A stretch of DNA of 64,000 bases from Moraxella haemolytica (GTDB lineage Bacteria > Pseudomonadota > Gammaproteobacteria > Pseudomonadales > Moraxellaceae): positions 1,674,001-1,738,000 of the forward strand of contig NZ_CP089974.1 of the NCBI RefSeq assembly GCF_030177935.1, read 5' to 3'. The notes beneath the pieces are model-generated. The model searched no databases. It saw only the letters and a list, made by a program, of their open reading frames with translations, and was not told the DNA's origin. This document shows positions 29,132 to 37,626 of this stretch, in pieces. Positions within the stretch are counted from its first letter, which is position 1. Each line of letters begins with the position of its first letter. A program made the position numbers and the translations under genes.

Positions 29132-30541
29132 TCAAGCAGTCGTCAAGGCTTTGACCATCGCCACGAATTGCTCGCCACGATCGCTATAGCTTTTAAATTG
29201 GTCAAAGCTGGCACACGCTGGCGATAGTAACACCGCCTTAGCGTCGCTACCACTGGCTAAAGCAAAGGCTGTCTGCATATTGCCTGCATGATGAATACGC
29301 CTTGCCAGTGATGGCTTGGCAAGCAGTCCTTTTTCGATGGCTTGAGCATCAGCACCAATGAGATAGATGGAATGCACATATTTTTCCACACAATCACTAA
29401 GCTCACTAAAATCCTGACCCTTACCCAGTCCACCCAAAATGAGTGCCAAAGAACGCTCGTCATAGACCGCCCCAAGCCCATCAACCGCAGCAATGGTTGA
29501 GCCTATATTAGTTCCTTTTGAATCATTAAAGTAGGCACGATTTGCCACCTTATCAACATATTCACAGCGGTGCGGTAGCCCACGAAATTCCCCCAATACC
29601 TTAAGCATGGCACTCATCTCAAGCCCAACCATCACGCCCAAAGCAAGGGCAGACAAGGCATTTAATAAATTATGCCCGCCTTTGATGAATACTTCGTCAG
29701 CGGATATGAGTCGCTTGCCTTGTCGGCATAGCCAAATCACACCCTGCTCTTTAACAAGATACAAATCGGCTTGATCACCCCCATCAATAGTGCCACTGGT
29801 AGTGATAACGCCTGCACCACCCACCCCTTTTTCCAATAAGGCTTGCTGACAAGAAACCTGCAAAGATTCATCATCAATACAGATGACAGCCGCCCCTGCT
29901 TCATGAAAAATACGCAGTTTTTGAGCAAGATAACCTTGCATATCGCCATGTCTATCTAGGTGGTCTGGCGAGATATTCAAGATGGTTGCCACTGATGCAC
30001 CCAGCCTACCAATATGCTCTAGCTGAAAACTGGATAATTCAAGCACCACCATATCCAAATCGGCAATGCTAAGTAGCTCAAGTGCTGGCGTACCAATATT
30101 ACCGCCTACACCAACTACTTTACCAGATGCTTTTGCCATCTCACCAACCAAAGTTGTTACAGTGGATTTGGCGTTTGAGCCTGTGATGGCAACTATCGGC
30201 GTCTGCTTGCCTAACTTCTCATCACGCACACGCAACTCATCAACAAACAGTTGCACATCACTTACCACAGGTATGCCTGCTCCCTTGGCAGCCACTATCG
30301 CTGAATGTCTAGGGTCAACCCCTGGGCTAATCACGATGGTGCTTGCTGATAATAGTAGGTTTTGGTCAATACCACCAAAAGCTGTCTGCACACCTTCAGG
30401 TAACTTAGAAGCAAGACCTGGTGCTGACTGCTCGTCAACCACTAAGACTGTATGCCCCTTTGCTGTCAAAAAATTAACCGCTGATAGTCCTGATGCACCA
30501 AGTCCAACGACCACATACAACAACTCTACTGGTTCTGTCAT
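29132..30541 (-). CDS. murD: UDP-N-acetylmuramoylalanine--D-glutamate ligase MurD
   Basis: MurD adds D-glutamate to UDP-MurNAc-L-Ala in peptidoglycan precursor synthesis. The 469-residue protein has an N-terminal Rossmann-like domain (VVGLGASGLSAVNFL), the central ATP loop ITGSNAKSTVTTL, NISPDHLDRHG, and a C-terminal domain with YFNDSKGTNIGST carrying the substrate lysine. It is slightly longer than E. coli MurD (438). The ATG at 30541 is chosen because GAGAG precedes it. With ftsW it forms a fragment of the dcw cluster separated from murG and murC. Confidence 0.96.
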   Translation of the reverse strand: MTEPVELLYVVVGLGASGLSAVNFLTAKGHTVLVVDEQSAPGLASKLPEGVQTAFGGIDQNLLLSASTIVISPGVDPRHSAIVAAKGAGIPVVSDVQLFVDELRVRDEKLGKQTPIVAITGSNAKSTVTTLVGEMAKASGKVVGVGGNIGTPALELLSIADLDMVVLELSSFQLEHIGRLGASVATILNISPDHLDRHGDMQGYLAQKLRIFHEAGAAVICIDDESLQVSCQQALLEKGVGGAGVITTSGTIDGGDQADLYLVKEQGVIWLCRQGKRLISADEVFIKGGHNLLNALSALALGVMVGLEMSAMLKVLGEFRGLPHRCEYVDKVANRAYFNDSKGTNIGSTIAAVDGLGAVYDERSLALILGGLGKGQDFSELSDCVEKYVHSIYLIGADAQAIEKGLLAKPSLARRIHHAGNMQTAFALASGSDAKAVLLSPACASFDQFKSYSDRGEQFVAMVKALTTA

Positions 30542-30604
30542 AATTACTCTCACCATGTTTGCTATAATGACAACCTATTGTAGCAGAATTTGCATCAATG
30601 CACA

Positions 30605-30634
30605 TTGAATTTTTGTAGCATTTGGCGGTATAAT
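30605..30634 (+). promoter_or_regulatory. Candidate sigma-70 promoter of glnB
   Basis: TTGAAT (30605-30610) and TATAAT (30629-30634) are 18 bases apart, about 40 bases before the glnB ATG. I see no sigma-54 -24/-12 pattern, which fits a constitutive glnB more than an ammonium-controlled glnK. Confidence 0.65.
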
Positions 30635-30660
30635 CTATTCATCAATAAATTCACACTTAA

Positions 30661-31014
<354 letters not shown>

Positions 31015-31029
31015 TATCAAACAAGCAAC

Positions 31030-31065
31030 AATAAAAAACGCATCGTGATTGATGCGTTTTTTATT
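31030..31065 (+). terminator. Terminator after glnB
   Basis: AATAAAAAACGCATC (31030-31044) and its exact complement (31051-31065) form a 15-bp stem around GTGATT. The GC-rich core is followed by six T, and the A tract makes it potentially bidirectional. Confidence 0.92.
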
Positions 31066-31112
31066 GCCATTCAGTGATTCTAATCAAAAAATCAAAACTT
31101 GAACTACTTAAA

Positions 31113-31481
31113 TTACTTACGAGTTAAAACTTGGGAACCCTTTAGCGTTTTTAGGGTAAGTTTATTGCCGTTTAGCGTAATGTCTGCGTTTACTGCAGGT
31201 ATCAAGCCCCAACGAGGATCTTTTGCCTTACCCTTGTACTTGCCATCACCAAGATTTTGGGCGTTTAGAATGACTGTTTTACCAACAAATTTTTTGGCTT
31301 TTTCAGTTTGACCTGATACGACTACGCCTGTGAACTTACCGCCAGACTCGCTGATTTGTACGACAGCTTTTGGCTGACCATCTTCACTCATCTGCCAGTT
31401 ACCAACGATTGGGTCAGCAGCAAATGCTGTGCCCGCTAAAGTTAATGCCGCTGCCACTGCGATAATTTTTGTCATTTTCAT
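31113..31481 (-). CDS. DUF2147-type secreted protein
   Basis: The 122-residue product has a cleavable signal peptide (MKMTKIIAVAAALTLAGTAFA, cleaving before ADPIVG; cited by its ends) and a mature domain starting DPIVGNWQMSEDGQPKAVVQI, in part, then GGKFTGVVV and WGLIPAVNADITLNG. This pattern (a W near the start, beta-rich, about 100 residues) fits DUF2147, a periplasmic lipocalin-like family of unknown function. The ATG at 31481 is fixed by AAGGAG just upstream. It is a single gene converging on glnB. Confidence 0.75.
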   Translation of the reverse strand: MKMTKIIAVAAALTLAGTAFAADPIVGNWQMSEDGQPKAVVQISESGGKFTGVVVSGQTEKAKKFVGKTVILNAQNLGDGKYKGKAKDPRWGLIPAVNADITLNGNKLTLKTLKGSQVLTRK

Positions 31482-31622
31482 AACCATCTCCTTAAAAACC
31501 ACTTGTCAAAATAACAAGCATAAATCCATTATATCAATCCTGTCGTCAAAAGCAATGCCAATCGCTGTAAGAAAATGCCCTTTTTGTGGTAGTTTTATTA
31601 AGCTCTATTACCGATACAATAC

Positions 31623-31859
31623 TTAACCAAACGGATTGTCAATCACTTCCATCTGTTTAACAGATAAATCCTGCTCATCTTGCTCGTCTGTCGCCATGAG
31701 TAAATTTTGGGCAAATTCCGCCAACGCTTTGGCATGAGACCGCCCCACTTCATCAGCCTTGATTTGCACATCGCCATGAATGATGACATGACCTAGACGG
31801 TTTTCTATTATCAGATTACCAATGGTCAGCACTTCGTGTTCATTATTAAAAATATCCAT
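31623..31859 (-). CDS. Small hypothetical protein, 78 aa
   Basis: I do not recognise the family. The product begins MDIFNNEHEVLTIGNLIIEN and has a beta-rich first half (about residues 7-33: IGNLIIENRLGHVIIHGDVQI, in part) and a helical middle (HAKALAEFAQNLL), then an acidic tail. There is no signal peptide or membrane segment. AGGAG lies 5 bases before the ATG at 31859, which makes translation likely. It starts 28 bases after the end of the nuclease gene on the same strand, so the two are probably co-transcribed. Confidence 0.7.
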   Translation of the reverse strand: MDIFNNEHEVLTIGNLIIENRLGHVIIHGDVQIKADEVGRSHAKALAEFAQNLLMATDEQDEQDLSVKQMEVIDNPFG

Positions 31860-31886
31860 AACCACTCCTAATGACATCAATTCAGC

Positions 31887-32855
31887 CTAGCGATTGATTA
31901 CCGTGATGAAATATTTCAAGATTTCAAGGATAAAAAGCAACCAACCACTCATGCTACTTAAGTTTATCTTGTCCCTCTCCACTTCAGCCTTACCACCCAT
32001 CTGCTTTCCATCATTGTTTGATTCTGATAACTGGTAGGCTTGATTTTGAACTGGGGTTGGCAACATCGGAAAAACACTCATGCCGGTACGGCTTTGTAGT
32101 TCGTTTAAGCTGATGATCTCATAGCTTGCACTTTCAATATTGGGTGAATAATACACGCCCGCCTGATTCAGACTTGGGATATACACCGCCTTAAACAAAT
32201 GGCTTGGCACCATCACACGGCCGCCGATGCGTGCAATCGTTTTTCCATCAAAAACCACACCATTAACCACATAAACATCACCATATTTGATGGTAAGATT
32301 GCGTGTGGCAGTTTCAATGTGTCGCCAAACATTGCGGTTGTGCGTGCCGTTTTGGGGAACGATATTGGCAAGGCTAAAACTCTCATATTGCGTGTGTGTA
32401 TTTGCCATGTCGCCATTTGGGGATAAATGCCCACGATCAAAGCCTGAATGACTATAGTCGGACAACTCTGCACGCCTGCTGTGAGCCAACCGACTTTCAG
32501 CACGAAAACTGTCATTGCGTACCAATGTGCGTGCCTGTTCAATACGCTCACGAGTAAGATATTCCGCCGACCATAAAGGTGTGCGAGATACACCTGAATG
32601 CAGTACTGCAAAGCCCTCAAAACATAAAGCATCAAGCTCTTTATTGAGTCGTTCGCCACGAGACCCTACAAGCGTGGGCGATTTACCATCATAAAAATGC
32701 TGGCGACACTGAGCAAAGACATCATCAAACCCCACAGCAAAATCTGTAGTGGTCGCTACAACTTGCGTAGCGATGGCAGTTTGTGCGGTCAAAAGACCAG
32801 CACCCATCATTAGGTAAGCAACGCTTAGATAAATCACAAATAAATATCTCATCAT
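31887..32855 (-). CDS. Secreted DNA/RNA non-specific endonuclease (NucA family)
   Basis: This is a beta-beta-alpha-Me nuclease like Serratia nuclease. The 322-residue protein has an N-terminal signal peptide or anchor (MMRYLFVIYLSVAYLMMGAG), the active-site motif DRGHLSPNGDM near residue 139 with the catalytic histidine, and the metal-ligand asparagine region NIVPQNGTHNRNVW. After the domain comes a hydrophilic linker (about residues 262-300) and a C-terminal hydrophobic tail (GWLLFILEILKYFITVI), so it may be held at a membrane. Roles could include nutrient DNA use, biofilm DNA or competence. A 78-residue protein follows. Confidence 0.88.
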   Translation of the reverse strand: MMRYLFVIYLSVAYLMMGAGLLTAQTAIATQVVATTTDFAVGFDDVFAQCRQHFYDGKSPTLVGSRGERLNKELDALCFEGFAVLHSGVSRTPLWSAEYLTRERIEQARTLVRNDSFRAESRLAHSRRAELSDYSHSGFDRGHLSPNGDMANTHTQYESFSLANIVPQNGTHNRNVWRHIETATRNLTIKYGDVYVVNGVVFDGKTIARIGGRVMVPSHLFKAVYIPSLNQAGVYYSPNIESASYEIISLNELQSRTGMSVFPMLPTPVQNQAYQLSESNNDGKQMGGKAEVERDKINLSSMSGWLLFILEILKYFITVINR

Positions 32856-33021
32856 TTAATTATACCAAAAACCACATCAAAAAACCCTAGCAAAACCATC
32901 ATTATCCTGTTGAAATCTTATAAATTCTTATCTACACTATGCCAACAAATCCATAAAAACCATGAAAAATCCACCCATTATCCCCATATAGTCTTTTTGT
33001 TTCAAAAAATAAAACACACCC

Positions 33022-34176
33022 ATGAACCACCACACTTTTGCTCCACGCTTGCTGACTTGGTTTACCTCACACGGTCGCCATGATTTACCTTGGCAATACC
33101 ACCACCAAGACACGGCTGACATCTATGCAGTATGGCTATCCGAGATTATGCTACAACAAACCCAAGTAGCAACCGTTCTGGGCTATTTTGAGCGTTTTAT
33201 AGAACAGTTTCCCACTGTAGAAGACTTGGCTGCTGCCAACTGGGACAGTGTAGCAAAACTTTGGGCAGGGCTTGGCTATTATGCTCGAGCCAGAAACCTA
33301 CACAAAGGAGCCAAACAAGTTGCCGACTTTATTGCCCATCATGGGCATTTTCCCCAAACGACTGATGAATGGGAAAAAATCAGTGGTGTGGGTCGCTCAA
33401 CCGCAGGAGCGATTGTTTCTATGGGGGTGCGTGGGCGTGGTGTGATATGTGATGGCAATGTCAAGCGAGTGCTGACACGCTGGGCAGGGATTGACGGTGA
33501 TATTACCAAGTCTACCACCAATAAAGTGCTATGGTCTCTTGCTGACACACTCACTCCTACGCATGACAGCGGTAAATTCGCCCAAGCAATGATGGATCTT
33601 GGAGCGACTGTCTGTACTCGCACACGCCCTGATTGCCATGCCTGCCCTTTATCTGATGACTGCACCGCTTACCAAGATGGCAACCCCACCGCCTATCCTG
33701 TCAAAACCAAAAAATCAGACAAACCCCACCGCCATTCGCTGGTGTTCGTCCTAGAATTTAATGACACATTGCTATGGCTAAAAAGAAATAACAATGGTGG
33801 CATTTGGGATGGCTTATACACCCTGCCCATGCTGATGATAGATGGTATCAATAATAGTACAGCCATCGATTTACCAAATGATTTGATAACCGCCAAAAAA
33901 TTGCATGAACAACTAGCCAATACCCAAGCATTAAGTCTTGCCGAACGACAAATTTTTGATACTCTGCCCAATACCACCTTAGTAGCGAAAAAAACCATTA
34001 AACACACACTCACGCATTTTCACTGGCATTTGACACCGATATCTATTAGCATTGATAAAGAGCTATACAATAAAATTAACCGCACTCTTAAAACAATCCA
34101 TGCTGAATTCACTTGGCAACAAGACAGTATTGGACTGGGTATTCCAAAGGCAATGGAAAAGGTTTTTGGAAAATAA
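33022..34176 (+). CDS. mutY: Adenine DNA glycosylase MutY
   Basis: MutY removes adenine mispaired with 8-oxoguanine. The 384-residue protein has the catalytic glutamate region SEIMLQQTQVATV, the helix-hairpin-helix ISGVGRSTAGAIVSM with the conserved aspartate in VICDGNVKRVLTRW, the 4Fe-4S cysteines (CTRTRPDCHACPLSDDC) and a C-terminal NUDIX-like domain (NNGGIWDGLYTLP) that recognises 8-oxoG. Length is normal (about 350-390). A TTGAAA...TACACT pair with a 17-base spacer upstream is a plausible promoter. It is divergent from the nuclease gene. Confidence 0.96.
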   Translation: MNHHTFAPRLLTWFTSHGRHDLPWQYHHQDTADIYAVWLSEIMLQQTQVATVLGYFERFIEQFPTVEDLAAANWDSVAKLWAGLGYYARARNLHKGAKQVADFIAHHGHFPQTTDEWEKISGVGRSTAGAIVSMGVRGRGVICDGNVKRVLTRWAGIDGDITKSTTNKVLWSLADTLTPTHDSGKFAQAMMDLGATVCTRTRPDCHACPLSDDCTAYQDGNPTAYPVKTKKSDKPHRHSLVFVLEFNDTLLWLKRNNNGGIWDGLYTLPMLMIDGINNSTAIDLPNDLITAKKLHEQLANTQALSLAERQIFDTLPNTTLVAKKTIKHTLTHFHWHLTPISISIDKELYNKINRTLKTIHAEFTWQQDSIGLGIPKAMEKVFGK

Positions 34177-34262
34177 CCAAAAACAAGATTTCAGTAGATA
34201 CAAGATGGGTAGTATGCTTTTAAAAGCCCAAGAATACAATGGTGTGGTTTACCAATACAAAA

Positions 34263-35192
34263 TCAATACCCCCTTTTTTGCAGCCAGTCCACCACCTGTA
34301 ATAATAAATTGCCCTCACCCAAAGCCATCGCCTGATCTCTTGCCTCATCAAACAGTGAATCAGCATAAGCACGAGCCCCTTCTACGCCCAACAGCTTGAC
34401 ATAAGTGGACTTATCAAGCTTCTCGTCACTACCTGCCATCTTGCCTAGCATTGTAGTATCTGCCACGACATCTAGCACATCATCTTGCACTTGATAGGCA
34501 AGTCCAATCAGTTGGGCATACCTATCAAGCCAAGACAGCATCTTAGCACCTGCCCCAGCACACACAGCCCCCATCAGCACACTAGCAACAATCAATGCTC
34601 CTGTCTTATCCCGATGAATGCTCTCCAGTTCGTTTTGATTGAGCGATTGTTGTTCGCCATTTAAATCCGCTTGCTGACCTGCCACCATGCGTCTGGCATT
34701 GTAGGCTAGAATTTTGCTTAGTCTGGCAAATATGACATCGTCCATCTTGCCAAATCCGTTAATCTCATCAGAACCCAATACTTCAAAAGCAAGCGACTGC
34801 AGTACATCTCCTACAAGCATGGCAACCGCCTCACCATAAACCACATGGCAGGTTGGTTTACCACGGCGTAGTTCATCATCGTCCATACATGGCAAATCAT
34901 CATGCACCAACGAATAACCATGTATGCACTCGATGGCAAGCATGGCACGGCGTACAAAATCCAATTGATTGATATCACCACCTGTCGCCAAAAAACTGAC
35001 CAGTACCAAAAGTGGTCGTGCTCGTTTACCGCCATTAGAGATGGCATAGTCAGACGCTTCACCAAGCGGCTTGGGCAGGTTGGCATGGCTGAACAATACG
35101 CCAAAATCCGCCATTAGCTGATGATTCACAAAGGCTTGTGCACGCTTTAAATCATGATGAGTTGATAAATCACTGTAATCATCAGTTATCAT
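34263..35192 (-). CDS. ispA: Polyprenyl synthetase, probably farnesyl diphosphate synthase IspA
   Basis: IspA condenses isopentenyl and dimethylallyl diphosphate into farnesyl diphosphate for ubiquinone, undecaprenyl phosphate and others. The 309-residue protein has GGKRARPLLV, the first aspartate-rich motif LVHDDLPCMDDD, the second, YQVQDDVLDV, and a downstream GKMAGSDEKLDKSTYV typical of bacterial FPP synthases. The ATG at 35192 is preferred for its GGGG upstream. No dxs or xseB gene is adjacent, unlike in E. coli. Confidence 0.92.
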   Translation of the reverse strand: MITDDYSDLSTHHDLKRAQAFVNHQLMADFGVLFSHANLPKPLGEASDYAISNGGKRARPLLVLVSFLATGGDINQLDFVRRAMLAIECIHGYSLVHDDLPCMDDDELRRGKPTCHVVYGEAVAMLVGDVLQSLAFEVLGSDEINGFGKMDDVIFARLSKILAYNARRMVAGQQADLNGEQQSLNQNELESIHRDKTGALIVASVLMGAVCAGAGAKMLSWLDRYAQLIGLAYQVQDDVLDVVADTTMLGKMAGSDEKLDKSTYVKLLGVEGARAYADSLFDEARDQAMALGEGNLLLQVVDWLQKRGY

Positions 35193-35334
35193 AAAAACCC
35201 CAGTCAATTCTCAAAAATCATTCCAAAAAGCACTATCATACCCCAAAAGACCACCGATTTGGTCAAATCGGAGTCAAATTTTGCATAAAAATATATAAAA
35301 TTGCAAAATCTTTAAAAATTTATTAAAAAAATGC

Positions 35335-35362
35335 TTGCAAAGATTTTTAAATCATATATAAT
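35335..35362 (+). promoter_or_regulatory. Promoter of tRNA-Phe
   Basis: TTGCAA (35335-35340) and TATAAT (35357-35362) have a 16-base spacer and are followed by a GC-rich discriminator (CGCACC), a pattern typical of stable-RNA promoters under stringent control. Confidence 0.8.
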
Positions 35363-35392
35363 ACGCACCACTTAGCCAATAAAGCTAAATAC

Positions 35393-35468
35393 GGCGCGAT
35401 AGCTCAGTCGGTAGAGCAACGGATTGAAAATCCGTGTGTCGGCAGTTCGATCCTGCCTCACGCCACCA
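35393..35468 (+). tRNA. tRNA-Phe (anticodon GAA)
   Basis: The 76-base gene has the complete cloverleaf: acceptor GGCGCGA, D arm GCTC-loop-GAGC, anticodon stem ACGGA/TCCGT with loop TTGAAAA (anticodon GAA), variable GTGTC, T arm GGCAG-TTCGATC-CTGCC and an encoded CCA. The acceptor stem pairs with TCACGCC except for one C-A mismatch at positions 5 and 68. A stable-RNA promoter lies just upstream and a terminator just downstream, so it is a single-gene transcript. Confidence 0.96.
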
Positions 35469-35473
35469 TATTT

Positions 35474-35504
35474 AAAAATACCCAACTTCGGTTGGGTATT
35501 TTTT
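35474..35504 (+). terminator. Terminator after tRNA-Phe
   Basis: AAATACCCAAC (35476-35486) and GTTGGGTATTT (35491-35501) form a perfect stem capped by a TTCG tetraloop and followed by more T. Confidence 0.93.
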
Positions 35505-35556
35505 ATTTGCCTATTGCTTGATAGCTCCTTTGAATTACTCAGCTTGCTCATAAAGC

Positions 35557-35580
35557 AAAAGCTGTCATCGGACAGCTTTT
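35557..35580. terminator. Bidirectional terminator before the cytochrome b561 gene end
   Basis: AAAAGCTGTC (35557-35566) and GACAGCTTTT (35571-35580) form a perfect 10-bp stem with loop ATCG. It lies about 65 bases beyond the stop of the leftward cytochrome b561 gene. Its stem core matches the terminator at 40123-40170. Confidence 0.75.
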
Positions 35581-35646
35581 AATTGGTATCAGCTCAGCTT
35601 TTCAAGCCATTTTCACAATTCATCATGGCAATCAGCCATCATGCAA

Positions 35647-36174
35647 TCAACGCATTCTATTAAGCAAGCCATCTTTGATCACAAACTGATGATACAATGC
35701 CGCTCCGATGTGCATGACGATAAGCAACCACATCACCAACCAAATCAATTGGGTATGCCATAAGTTCATCAGCTTTGCCATGCTTGGGCTGATTGACACG
35801 ATGGTTGGCAAATCAAACAGACCAAACACACTCACGCCACGACCACCATACATAGACATCAAAACACCACTTATCGGCATGGCAAGCATGACCACATAGA
35901 GTGCCACATGAGTCAAATGAGCGATGGTCTTTTGCCAAGCAGGGGCAGATACAGGCGAAGGTGCTGTAGTAACAAAGCGTGTCAAGATACGCAATATCGT
36001 CCATAATAGAAAACTTGCACCGATAGATTTATGTAACCCCACAAACTCATCACCTTGATTGATGGCAATAAAAGCCATCAAAATAAGCAACGCCCCAATC
36101 CAGTGAAAAACACGCACCAATAACGCATATTTTTGGGTAGAATTAGTGTTGGTGGCATCATGGATATTGCTCAT
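35647..36174 (-). CDS. Cytochrome b561 family protein
   Basis: This 175-residue membrane protein has four hydrophobic helices and the histidines expected to ligate two b hemes (RVFHWIGALLILMAF, GLHKSIGA, IAHLTHVALYV, HIGAALYHQF). Bacterial cytochrome b561 proteins pass electrons between quinol and acceptors such as superoxide. GGAG lies 5 bases before the ATG. A minus-strand TATAAT (36227-36232) may be its -10 box. It stands alone and is divergent from the membrane-fusion lipoprotein gene. Confidence 0.9.
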   Translation of the reverse strand: MSNIHDATNTNSTQKYALLVRVFHWIGALLILMAFIAINQGDEFVGLHKSIGASFLLWTILRILTRFVTTAPSPVSAPAWQKTIAHLTHVALYVVMLAMPISGVLMSMYGGRGVSVFGLFDLPTIVSISPSMAKLMNLWHTQLIWLVMWLLIVMHIGAALYHQFVIKDGLLNRMR

Positions 36175-36340
36175 AAAATCTCCGTTAGCGACGGCTAATT
36201 GGCTTGTCTTGATTGTTTTTTACCGCATTATATGTTGATTTTACCAAAATAGACAGTGAATTGAAACAATCTACACATCAGTCGCACAATCATACACATT
36301 GTGTGCTATGATAAGCATTTTAGCAAATTTGGTAATCTGT

Positions 36341-37414
36341 ATGCGTACTGCCGTCATGCTTGGGTTTTTATTTAGTATTTCTTGCCTGCTTGTGGCGTGT
36401 CAGCAGCCACAGACGCAAGATACCACCCAACCACACGAGCAAGACGACTCTGCCATCAAATATCAAGATCATAAATTACAACTAGACATCAATAGCACCC
36501 CTGTGCGATACGCAGACAACAAGGTCATATTATCCAAAATACACCTAAGTTCTATCAAGCCTGCACGCTATCAGCCAAGTTTTACCCTACAAGGCATCAT
36601 CACCCCTTTAAAAAGCAGTACTTTATACAGTCCAACAGATGCCACCATCAAGCAATGGTTTATCAAAATAGGCGATACGGTTAAAAAAGGTTCGGTGCTT
36701 GGTGTACTAACACCCACCCAAAACACAACAGCCACGCCAACAGACAATCTGGACAACGATGAACTGGTAGAGATGCCACCAAATATCCCAGAGATATCGC
36801 TTATCGCCCCTTTTGATGGCGTAGTTGCTAGCATGACTACAAATCCCCTAGGCATCATCAACCCCACCACTCCGCTCATCACCATCAACGATGTCTCTGA
36901 GTATAAGCTAGTCAGTCGCCTGCCAGCTCATCTAAAACAGCACATTGCTATCGGCGATACGGTTGAGCTTGGTATCGATGGACAAGGATTTAGCGGACAA
37001 GTTAAACATCTCATCAAGCCCAGCGATCTTAACGCCATTGATGTGCATATCAAAATCTTGCCACAAGACATCATTTGGTCTAAGCTACCATCAGATCAGC
37101 TTGCCAAAGCAGTAATAGAATATGGGCAAATAGAAGTTGGTGCATTACTGCCTGATTTTGCCATCGTTGATGAATACGCCAAGCCACTTGATTTGGACAG
37201 GCTACACCAACCACCCTATAAACCACAAGCCCCTATTATCGCTCATGCGTGGGTAATCAAACAAGACGCCACACTACATTTTGCCAAAATCCATGTCATT
37301 GAATATCAACCAAATACACGACGGTTTTTGGTATCAGGTATTACCGAAGACAGTTTGGTTGTCTTAACGCATTTACCAAAACAGGTAGCCGGTAAACAGG
37401 TCAGAGTCGAGTGA
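36341..37414 (+). CDS. RND/HlyD-type membrane-fusion (periplasmic adaptor) lipoprotein
   Basis: The protein of about 357 residues has a lipoprotein signal peptide with lipobox LVAC and the layout of an efflux adaptor: a biotinyl-lipoyl hairpin (TDATIKQWFIKIGDTVKKGS and then APFDGVVASM) and a beta-barrel part (GDTVELGIDGQGFSGQVKHL). The coiled-coil hairpin between the lipoyl halves is very short, about 45 residues with little helix. Such adaptors normally join an inner-membrane pump to an outer-membrane channel, but no pump or TolC-like gene is nearby. A two-component system follows on the same strand. The ATG at 36341 gives a 20-residue signal peptide. An inverted repeat CACAAT/ATTGTG lies at 36285-36303. 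Confidence 0.78.
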   Translation: MRTAVMLGFLFSISCLLVACQQPQTQDTTQPHEQDDSAIKYQDHKLQLDINSTPVRYADNKVILSKIHLSSIKPARYQPSFTLQGIITPLKSSTLYSPTDATIKQWFIKIGDTVKKGSVLGVLTPTQNTTATPTDNLDNDELVEMPPNIPEISLIAPFDGVVASMTTNPLGIINPTTPLITINDVSEYKLVSRLPAHLKQHIAIGDTVELGIDGQGFSGQVKHLIKPSDLNAIDVHIKILPQDIIWSKLPSDQLAKAVIEYGQIEVGALLPDFAIVDEYAKPLDLDRLHQPPYKPQAPIIAHAWVIKQDATLHFAKIHVIEYQPNTRRFLVSGITEDSLVVLTHLPKQVAGKQVRVE

Positions 37415-37520
37415 CGACATCAAATGTTACAGCCAATTATCAAAAATAGAGAAATTTTGCACAATTCTTAGAAAAATTACGCAATTTTCATCAAAAGTAT
37501 TGATTTGCTACAAAATAACA

Positions 37521-37548
37521 CTTGTCAATGTCCAAAAACATTGGCAAG
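37521..37548 (+). other. Hairpin upstream of the response regulator gene
   Basis: CTTGTCAATGT (37521-37531) and ACATTGGCAAG (37538-37548) pair over 11 bp with one G-U. No U tract follows. It may end the adaptor transcript weakly or be a leader or operator element of the regulator gene 80 bases downstream. Confidence 0.45.
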
Positions 37549-37626
37549 ATATACCCACCCAAATATCATTACTATTTTATTTTTATCTAAAGACAGTCAA
37601 TCATTTTAGTATCAATTGGAAAACTT

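Noticed and set aside
28898-29227. 109-codon plus-strand frame between murD and ftsW
   Set aside because: It overlaps both genes antisense, and its sequence shows no domain or ribosome-binding site.
30066-30608. 180-codon open frame on the plus strand opposite murD
   Set aside because: Shadow of murD with Ser/Thr/Pro-rich composition and no ribosome-binding site or known motif.
32213-32659. 148-codon open frame inside the nuclease gene, same strand, other frame
   Set aside because: Frame-shifted shadow of a gene with a clear active-site motif.
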